A stretch of DNA of 10,672 nt from Fluviibacter sp964498255 (GTDB lineage: Bacteria > Pseudomonadota > Gammaproteobacteria > Burkholderiales > Rhodocyclaceae), in NCBI GenBank assembly GCA_964498255.1, contig CAZCGW010000040.1:1-10672 (forward strand). Direction: 5' to 3'. The position numbers and the translations under genes are program-made. Positions within the stretch are counted from its first letter, which is position 1; every line of letters begins with the position of its first letter. The notes under the pieces were generated by a model. The model was not told where the DNA came from. It made no database searches and saw only the letters and a list, made by a program, of their open reading frames with translations. This document shows positions 1 to 9,100 of the stretch, piece by piece.

Positions 1-171
1 TGGATACCACCACTGCTCACGATCGAACCAGAAGCAACACCACCACTGGCAATTTGTTGGGTACCACCACTACTCATGATCGAACCAGAAGCAACACCAC
101 CACTGGCAATTTCTTGGGCACCACCACTGCTCACGATCGAACCAGAAGCAACACCACCACTGGCTACCGAC
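1..171 (-). repeat. Three near-identical tandem 57-bp units
   Basis: Units at 1-57, 58-114 and 115-171 differ by only a handful of bases. Each contains the block gatcgaaccagaagcaacac and encodes IASGGVASGSIVSSGG plus three variable residues (I to M substitution in the middle copy). The period is 57 bp, or 19 residues, so gain or loss of units keeps the frame. The array probably extends left of the window. Confidence 0.9.
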
Positions 172-3100
172 TGTGAACCACCAGCCAAAAGAGTCGCCGT
201 GATCGCACTACCACCCGACAACACAGTTTGAATACCGCTCACTTGCGCCGCTTGCGCAATACCTGCAACTGTCTGGGTACCACCAGACAATACGGTTGTT
301 GCCGAACCTGTGCCACCACTGGCTATCAACTGTGAACCAGCACTCGTCACCGTCGTACTCAGCGCACTAGCGCCTGACCCAACTGACTGGATCGCCCCAG
401 AGTTCACTTGGGTCGTCGTCGCAACCGCTCCAGAGGCAATACTCTGCGAACCGCCACTATTCAGTATCGTCCCCAACACATTGGCACCAGCCAATACGTT
501 TTGAACACCACTCAAATTAATCGTCGTCGCGCTGACATTAGCACCAGCACTGACAAATTGAACTCCACCGTTACCAATCGTGGTACTAACAGTGCGAGCG
601 CCTACGCTTGCAACTTGTCTACCGCCACTCAAAATGGTAACACCGCTTACATTTCCACCAAGTGCAATTGTTTGAGAACCACCATTACTAATTACAGCAT
701 CGACAACATTACCTCCATCACCAACGATTTGAATAGCATTAACTTGAGTTGATGAAGCGACACCACCAGAGCTGATTATTTGAACTGCCCCCGCATTCAA
801 CGTTGCACTCAAATCATAGCCACCGGAAACTACGTTTTGGGAACCGCCCGAATTTATAGTGGCACTAAATACCCCAGCACCTAAACCAACAGACTGAGTC
901 GCCCCTGAATTAATTTGTACTGCCGAAACCACAGCACCCGAAGAAATTGTTTGACTAGCGCCACTATTGAGCACTGTGCCAGAAACAAAGGCACCGCTGT
1001 TGATAACTTGCAGTCCACCAGCACTAATATTTGTATTAATTGAACTACCGCCACTCTCAACCGATTGCGCTCCTGAAACAACTTGAGCAGCCGAAGCAAT
1101 ACCACTTGCAAAAATACTCTGTGTCCCACCAGAAACGGATGCGCTCACATCCAAAGCACCCGAAGAAACATTTTGAGAGCCGCCTACAAGAATTGTAGTG
1201 CTCACAGTTCGACCGCCAGAGAGAACGTTTTGAACTCCACTGACAACGGTTGTATCAGCACTGCCAAACACATTCTGTGTTCCAGACATTAGAATGACAG
1301 CTGCGGAACCTGAACCTCCAGAGTTAACATTTTGGATACCACCAGTCCGCACAACGGATGATGTAGCGACCCCTCCAGAACTGACGGTCTGAACGCCACC
1401 GCCACTAACGGTTGCACTTATGGCAACACCACCCGCGCCAATGGTTTGCAAACCTGCAGATTGAATCAGCGTGACAATCGCACTTGCAGCCATGCCAACC
1501 GACTGCCTTGCTCCACCACTAATCTCAGTACCAAAAACCGCCGCACCGGACAATAGCGTCTGAGTTCCACCAGAATTTAATTGGGATCCAGAGACAAAAG
1601 CACCTCCGTTGACGACCTGATTACCGCTGGCATTAACTATAGTAGCCAGAGCTGTGCCGCCAGAGCTAATGTTTTGCACCCCACCAGAGCTCACTACCGT
1701 TCCAGATGCAAGACCACCCTCTGAAACCACTTGAGTCCCAGATCTTAAAATACTGGCAGAGGCAAGCCCGCCGAGGGCCAAAGATTGTATCCCGCCAGAA
1801 TTTATCGTAGCGCTAAGTGATTCGCCACTACTCAATAAATTTTGAAGACCACCCCTATTGACTTCTGTATTAATGCTACTACCACCAAAAATCGTAGTCT
1901 CTACACCACCACTATTAATGACTGTATTAGTCCCAGTACCTCCAGCGGTCACAGATAAGAAGCCGCTGTTATTGAGTACGACGTTACTGGCACTAATCCC
2001 TGACGCAAAGAAAGACCCGCTCTCATTAGTACCGCTAACGTTACCTGAATTACCCGTACCGATAAATGTTTGCAGCGCCCCCCCTGATTGCTGAGTCAGA
2101 TTAGTGACTACACCGCCAGAGGCGTATAACAAACCACCGCTTGCCAAAATAATGCTATCAATTACTCCGCCATCAACCGCTGATTGAGCACCGCCGCTAT
2201 TGACAATCGCATTGCTGACAACACCGCCCTCAAACACGGTTTGAAAACCACCAGCGTTAATCGTGGTGTTTAGAGAAGATCCACCCGAAGTGATTGATAA
2301 ATAGCCGCCCGAATTTAAGATGACATTAGACGCTAGGGCGCTTGCGGCGATAAATGCACCGCTCTCATTTGTGCCAGAAATAAAGCTTGAATTGTTAGCA
2401 CCAATAATCGATTGGATTGCACCGCCAGACTGCTGTGAAACACCAATTGCACTACCCCCTCCAGATACAAACAGCTGACCACCAGTATAAACAGTGGTGG
2501 CGGAAGCTAAGCCACCGCTATTAATGATTTGAGCCCCACCACTACTCACAACTGTATTGGTCGTGACACCCCCACTTGAAATAATTTCCTGACCCAAATT
2601 GCTAACCAAGGTATTGCTCGCTAATGCACCATCCAATATCGTTTGTACACCCCCTGCTTTAACACTAGTATTGGTAACAACACCTCCACTGGTCACCGAC
2701 AAGAAGCCGCTGTTATTGAGAACAACATTGCTAGCACTCATACCTGAGGCAAAGAAAGCCCCATTTTCGTTGATACCGCTAACGTTACCCGTATTACCAG
2801 CACCAATGAAGGTTTGCAGTGCACCGCCTATTTGCTGGGAGACACTGGTGGCAGATCCGTCTTGCACAAACAGCAATCCAAGATTATTGAGCGTTATTGC
2901 GTTTGCAATTGCACCGCTAGAAATCAGCAAGCCACCGCCACTATTAATGACTGTATTAGTCGCAGTGCCTCCACTGGTCACTGATAAGTAGCCGCTGTTA
3001 TTGAGTATGACATTACTGGCGCTAATCCCTGACGCAAAGAACGATCCGCTCTCATTGGTGCCACTGACACTACCCAAGTTACCAGCGCCAATGAATGTTT

Positions 3101-6100
3101 GCAGTGCACCACCTATTTGCTGGGAGACACTGGTGGCAGAACCATTGGAAACATATAAAACACCGCCACTGTTGACCCTAGCATTACCAGCAGTACCTCC
3201 ACTGGTCACCGATAAGTAGCCGCTGTTATTGAGTATGACGTTACTGGCGCTAACCCCTGACGCAAAGAAAGAACCATTCTCATTGGTACCACTGACATTG
3301 CCTAAGTTACCACTACCAATGAAGGTTTGCAGGACAGCTCCGCCCGAAAGCATTGCGCTATTGGCACTACCGCCAGAAACGTAAAGAACGCCTCCCGAAC
3401 TAACTCTAGTAGCACTACCTGACGCGCCATTAACCAACGTCTGCGTACCAGCACTCAGCAAAGAAGCACTAACAGTAAGGCCGCCAGAAGAAACCGATTG
3501 CAAGGAGCCTGCTGACACAATCGTATTAACAGCAGTACCACCAGAACTAATCGCTTGGTTTGCCCCGTTCCCTAATAGCAATCCAGAAACATTGGCGCCT
3601 TCTTTTAAGGTTTGGGTGCCGCCACTGTTGATTTGTGTCCCAGAAACTGTTGCGCCACCATAAACAATTTGATTACCGCTACTGCTCACCAGGGTATTAA
3701 ATGCACTACCTCCAGAGCTGACCGCTTGTATCCCACCATTATTCACGATGGCACTATTAGCACGTCCCCCAGATATCACCAACTGCGATCCAGCACTCAT
3801 AATCACCGTGCTTAGTGCACTAGCAGCTGATCCAACTGACTGGACCGCCCCCGCGTTTACCTGGACCCCTGTCGCTACCGCGCCAGAGCCAATGTTTTGA
3901 GAGCCACCACTATTAAGAATAGTGCCCAAAACAACGGCTCCAGACGAGATATTTTGAACACCTCCCGCAATCAGAATAGCATTCAGAGATGAGCCGCCCG
4001 AGCTGATGTTTTGACTACCACCTGATTCAACAACCGTACCCGAGTCAAGACCAGAACTCAGTACGTTTTGCTCCCCGCCAATTACGCTCCCAAACAGCGA
4101 TACCCCGCCATTACTGACGATTTGAACTGCACCACTACTCAATACAGCAGCGCTTGCAAGCCCACCGGAAGAAATTATTTGAACTCCCGAACTATTAATT
4201 GAAGCACTGACTCCAACGCCACCACTCAAAATCACCTCTTGGCCGCCACTATTGATCTGGGTATTACTAGCGACCCCTAACGCCAGCAGGGTCTGCGTGG
4301 CGCCGCTGTTGATATTAGTGTTGCTAGCATTGCCGCCACTAGAGACCATCAAGAAGCCAGCACCATTGAGCACGACGTTACTAGCATTTGTACCGGAAAT
4401 AGTAAATGCACCACTCTCATTCGTGCCTGTCACCAATGCAGAGACCCCTGCCCCAACATAGGCTTGTAGTTCCCCACCAGACTGCTGATTCACACTGGTC
4501 GCACTGCCCCTAGAAACAAACAAGGCACCACCAGAAGAAATAGTGGCGATATTGGCACTACCACCATTAGTGAGCGACATGACACCGCCACTATTTAAAC
4601 TAGTACTCGTTGCAATAGCGCCTGATAACACATAAAGATCGCCACCATTATTAACAGTGGTTCTATTAGCCCGACCACCATTGGTGACCGACAAAAAGCC
4701 GCTGTTATTCAGGACAACATTGCTAGCACTTACACCGGAAGCAAAGAAAGAACCACTTTCATTGGTACCGCTCACATTACCAGTATTTCCAGTACCAATA
4801 TAAGTCTGGAGCGCACCACCTGAAGATAACACCATTTGCGTAGCGCCACCGCCACTAACGCGGGCAACGCCACCACTATTGACCGTAGTTCTGGTTGTAT
4901 TGCCAGCCACAACACTTTGTGTACCGCCACTATTAACCACAGTGCTATCCGCACGTCCATTTCCAGAAATGGATTGAATACCGCCGCTATTAATGGTGGT
5001 ACTAATAGCCGATCCACCCGAAGTAACAGACATATAGGAGGAGCCGTTTAGCACCACATTAGACGCAAAAGAGCTCGATACCAAAAAACCTCCGCTCTCG
5101 TTAATGCCGCTAACGTAACTGGAGCCATCTCTACCAATTATGACACCTAGATTGCCAGCACTTTCTTGCACAAGATTGAGTACACTGCCACCAGAAAGAA
5201 CAAGAGCTCCACCACTATTTACTGTCACACTGTTGGCTGCACCCCCAGAATAGACAGTTTGCACACCACCAGAGCTAATCAAAGTGTTAATAGCACTCCC
5301 GCCTGAGGAGATGCTTTGACTACCACTAACATTTAAGACGGTAAGCGTCATGCTACCGCCACTGAGGATGATTGCACTACCGCCACTATTAATGACTGTA
5401 TTAGTCGCAGTGCCTCCACTGGTCACTGATAAGTAGCCGCTGTTATTGAGTATGACATTACTGGCGCTAATCCCTGACGCAAAGAACGATCCGCTCTCAT
5501 TGGTGCCACTGACACTACCCAAGTTACCAGCGCCAATGAATGTTTGCAGTGCACCACCTATTTGCTGGGAGACACTGGTGGCAGAACCATTGGAAACATA
5601 TAAAACACCGCCACTGTTGACCCTAGCATTACCAGCAGTACCTCCACTGGTCACCGATAAGTAGCCGCTGTTATTGAGTATGACGTTACTGGCGCTAACC
5701 CCTGACGCAAAGAAAGAACCATTCTCATTGGTACCACTGACATTGCCTAAGTTACCACTACCAATGAAGGTTTGTAGTGCACCACCTATTTGCTGAGAGA
5801 CACTGATGGCAGAACCATTGGAAACATATAACGCACCACCGCTATTTATACTACCGGAAAGTAGACTAGCACCTGCATTAATCTGAGCACTACCACCAGC
5901 ATTAACAACGACACCACTTGCCGAACCAGAAGTTGCAGAAAGCGCGCCACCACTGTTTATAATAGTACTCGTTGCAATAGCACCTGATAACACATAAAGA
6001 TCGCCACCATTATTGACAGTGGTTCTATTAGCCCGACCACCATTGGTGACCGACAAAAAGCCGCTGTTATTCAGGACAACATTGCTAGCACTTACACCGG

Positions 6101-9100
6101 AAGCAAAGAAAGAACCACTTTCATTGGTACCGCTCACATTACCAGTATTTCCAGTACCAATATAAGTCTGGAGCGCACCACCTGATTGCTGTATAAGATT
6201 GGTAGCAACACCAGAAGAAACAAGCTGAATACCACCGCTCGATATTACAGCACTAACAGCAGTTGCACCCGCATTGACGAGTTGAATACCGCCACTATTA
6301 ATTTTAGTACCAGAAGCAGTGGCGCCAACTAAAACATTCTGACTACCACCGCTATTAATATTTGTCCCAAGAATATAAGCACCGGCAGAAACATTCTGAA
6401 AAGCACCACTGTTAACAGTTGTATCTAGCGCACTGCCTGCATTGGTTACTGACTGCACACCACCGCGATTAACGGTAGCGCCACTTGCCACACCGCCTGC
6501 CAAAATGACTTGGTTGCCAAAACTATTAATTATGGCACCATTAGCACGACCTCCAGCCTTAACATATTGAAACCCTCCAGCGCTCAGTGTTGTAAGCAAA
6601 GCCGTGCCCCCGCTAGAAACAACCTGGGCACCAGCGTTAGTTACAACAGTATTGCTTGCAACACCCCCAGAAAGGTGCTCAATAGAATATGCATTAACGA
6701 GGGTATTTTTTGTATTTGCCCCAGATGAAACATATAAAACTCCATCATTCAGCACAGTATCAATCGCGCTACCACCACTGGTTGCAGACAAAAACCCCCC
6801 GTTGTTCAGGATTAGACTACTCGCCACAGCTCCAGAGACAAAGAAAGATCCGCTCTGATTAGTACCACTAATGTACCCAACATCATTCAGACCGATAAAG
6901 GCTCGAATACGCCCTGTACTACCAGCCGAGACATTCGTCGCTGAGCCATTCGAAACGAACAGGATACCTCCGCCACTAGCAAGATTTACACTATTAGCAA
7001 CACCCCCACTTAAAACAGAAACAACTCCATTTGCATTAACAGTGGTCGACAATGCAGACCCGCCACCTGAGACAGTTAAAATGGCCCACTTATTAAGAAG
7101 AACATTAGAAGCAACATTACCAGACACACTAAAGAGACCGCTCTGATTCGTGCCGCTGATGAAATTAGAGACTAAACCCCCAACGTGGGTTTGAATGTTA
7201 CCACCCACTTGCTGAATAACATTAGCCCCTGAGCCACCTGATACGACCAAGGTGCCAGCGTTTGCAATGTTGGTCGTACCATTTAAGCTAGCACCAGAAA
7301 AAACGCTTAACACACCCCCTGCGTTTATTGTCGCATTATCAACTACAGCACTCGCGCCAGCGGAGAGAGCTGCCGTATTGTTTAGGACTACATTAGAGGC
7401 ATAATTTCGAGAGATGGTAAATGCACCACTTTGGTTGACACCAACGACGTAAGCACCACTAACACCACCAACAGATGTTCGTAAAACAGCACCAGCATCA
7501 AGATTGACATTTACAGCACTCCCACCCCCACTGACCAAGAGAATGCCCGCACTCCTAACATTGACACCATCCAGATTTGCGCCACTTTGGGCAAATGTTG
7601 ACCCACCAGCAGAAATCACAGTGTTACTGGCTTGTCCACCAGAAGAAACAGCAAGGATGGCACCTGTAGCAGCCACTAGCGTATTGCTCGCCACACCTCC
7701 ATTACTAACAAAAAGAGCCCCTAAACCGCTGAGGGTGGTGGAGTTTGCTAGCCCGCCATTTCTCAAAAGAGCAGATCCTTGATTAATCATTGTGGTTTGT
7801 GAAATCACACCACCACTAGAGACATCAATATATGCATCGTTACTGAGAACCACATTAGACGCAACACCACCAGAAACTAGGAAAGCGCCCGATTGATTAG
7901 TACCATCAACGTAGGTATTAAGCCCTCCACCAATAGCAAGCTGGATGCGTGCCCCGCTGACAATTTGAGCATTTGTAACAGATCCTCCGGAAACCAATAA
8001 GACTCCAGAGTTTGTGACATTCTGGACACTACCACCAAGAACTTTAAGACTTCCCAAATTTACTACACTATTGGCCATACCACCCAAGGAGACAACAACA
8101 GCGCCCAGACCATTAATAATCCGAGTATTGCCAGCAAAACCTCCGCTCCTAACGTGCATGAAACCAGAGCCAGCCGCTGTAGTGTCGAGTGCACTACCAC
8201 CAGAAGAGACAATAAAACTGGCCGGCGCAAATGTTTGCCCACTCAAAACTAAATTAGACGCTATATTATTAATAACAGAGAATGAACCGCTTTCATTTGT
8301 ACCATCAACGGTAAGGTTACCGCCGCCACCAACACTTGTGAATAACATAGCACCAGACAGCATTGATATATTGCTTGCCGAGCCGGAATATACAGTGAAT
8401 CGTCCAGTAGAAGAGACAGATGCATTAGAGAGTGAACCAGCATTAGTCAGGAATGAACCTGCAGATACTGCAATGTTATTTGCAGAAGCACCACTCGAAA
8501 CGAGAATCTGACCGCCCGTTGCCAATTTGGCCGTCGAGATTATGGAACCACTTACAGCCGACAGAACAGCACTGTTTGAAACAACAGTGTTGCTTGCAAA
8601 ACCACCATTAGAAACTACGAGTAGAGAATTTTGGCCATCAAGGATTAGATCAGAACCAGTATTGTTGGAAATAACAAACGAACCAGACTGATTAACACCA
8701 GTGAGATCATTAAGTATTCCAGAACCAATAACTGCTCTCAGAGAACCACCAGCTAACTGATTGATATTGCTGGCAACCCCTCCGCTGATAGAAATTATAC
8801 CTCCGCTACTAATGGTCGCACTGTTAAGAGTACCACCCGAAGTTACAGATGCATAACCCCCTCTGTTAATAATAAGATTCGAGCCAAAAGCACTAGAAAC
8901 CAGGAAGTTACCGCTTTGGTGTGTTCCAGAAACAAACGTGTTCTGCCCACTGCCGACATTAACTCCCAACGCGCCGCCAACCTGCTGAGTCACGGCTAAA
9001 GCAGTACCACCCGTGAATGCTGATAAAGTACCGCCCGAAAGAAGCGTAAGGCCAGATGCCAAACCGCCACTACTAACTAAAACCGAACCCCCGGAACTTA

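Larger units (their letters stand above)
1938..8997 (-). repeat. Zone of 18 long TN(E/Q)SG modules interspersed with 19-residue repeats
   Basis: Each module reads roughly QQxGGxLQTxIGxGN, then VSGTNESGSFFxS, then ASNVVLNNxGYLSVTSGG, about 57 residues. The conserved core (SGTNESGSF or a variant) is encoded at 8904, 8676, 8280, 7881, 7419, 7131, 6840, 6105, 5709, 5481, 5085, 4743, 4404, 3264, 3036, 2751, 2352 and 2007 (left plus-strand coordinate of each). Modules alternate with one or more 19-residue repeats and keep the same reading frame throughout. Cores in the N-terminal part mostly read HQSG or NQSG, while from 6105 leftward they read NESG or NENG. Inferred: each long module is about three turns of the same beta-helix with a distinct surface loop, perhaps a binding or capping element. 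I do not recognise a specific ligand. Confidence 0.85.

Noticed and set aside
1..171. Regular 57-bp repeats resembling a CRISPR array
   Set aside because: There are no unique spacers. Whole units are conserved and translate in frame as 19-residue adhesin repeats.
6795..6800. Six-C tract as a second phase-variation candidate
   Set aside because: Too short, and explained by adjacent Gly-Gly codons that are common throughout the gene.
8014..8511. Long plus-strand open frame (165 codons), and similar plus-strand frames at 2599-2991, 7504-7782 and 6871-7146
   Set aside because: They are rich in Pro, Leu and Thr and lie antisense to the Gly/Ser/Ala codons of the adhesin. They recur because the minus-strand repeats recur, and they have no convincing start signals.
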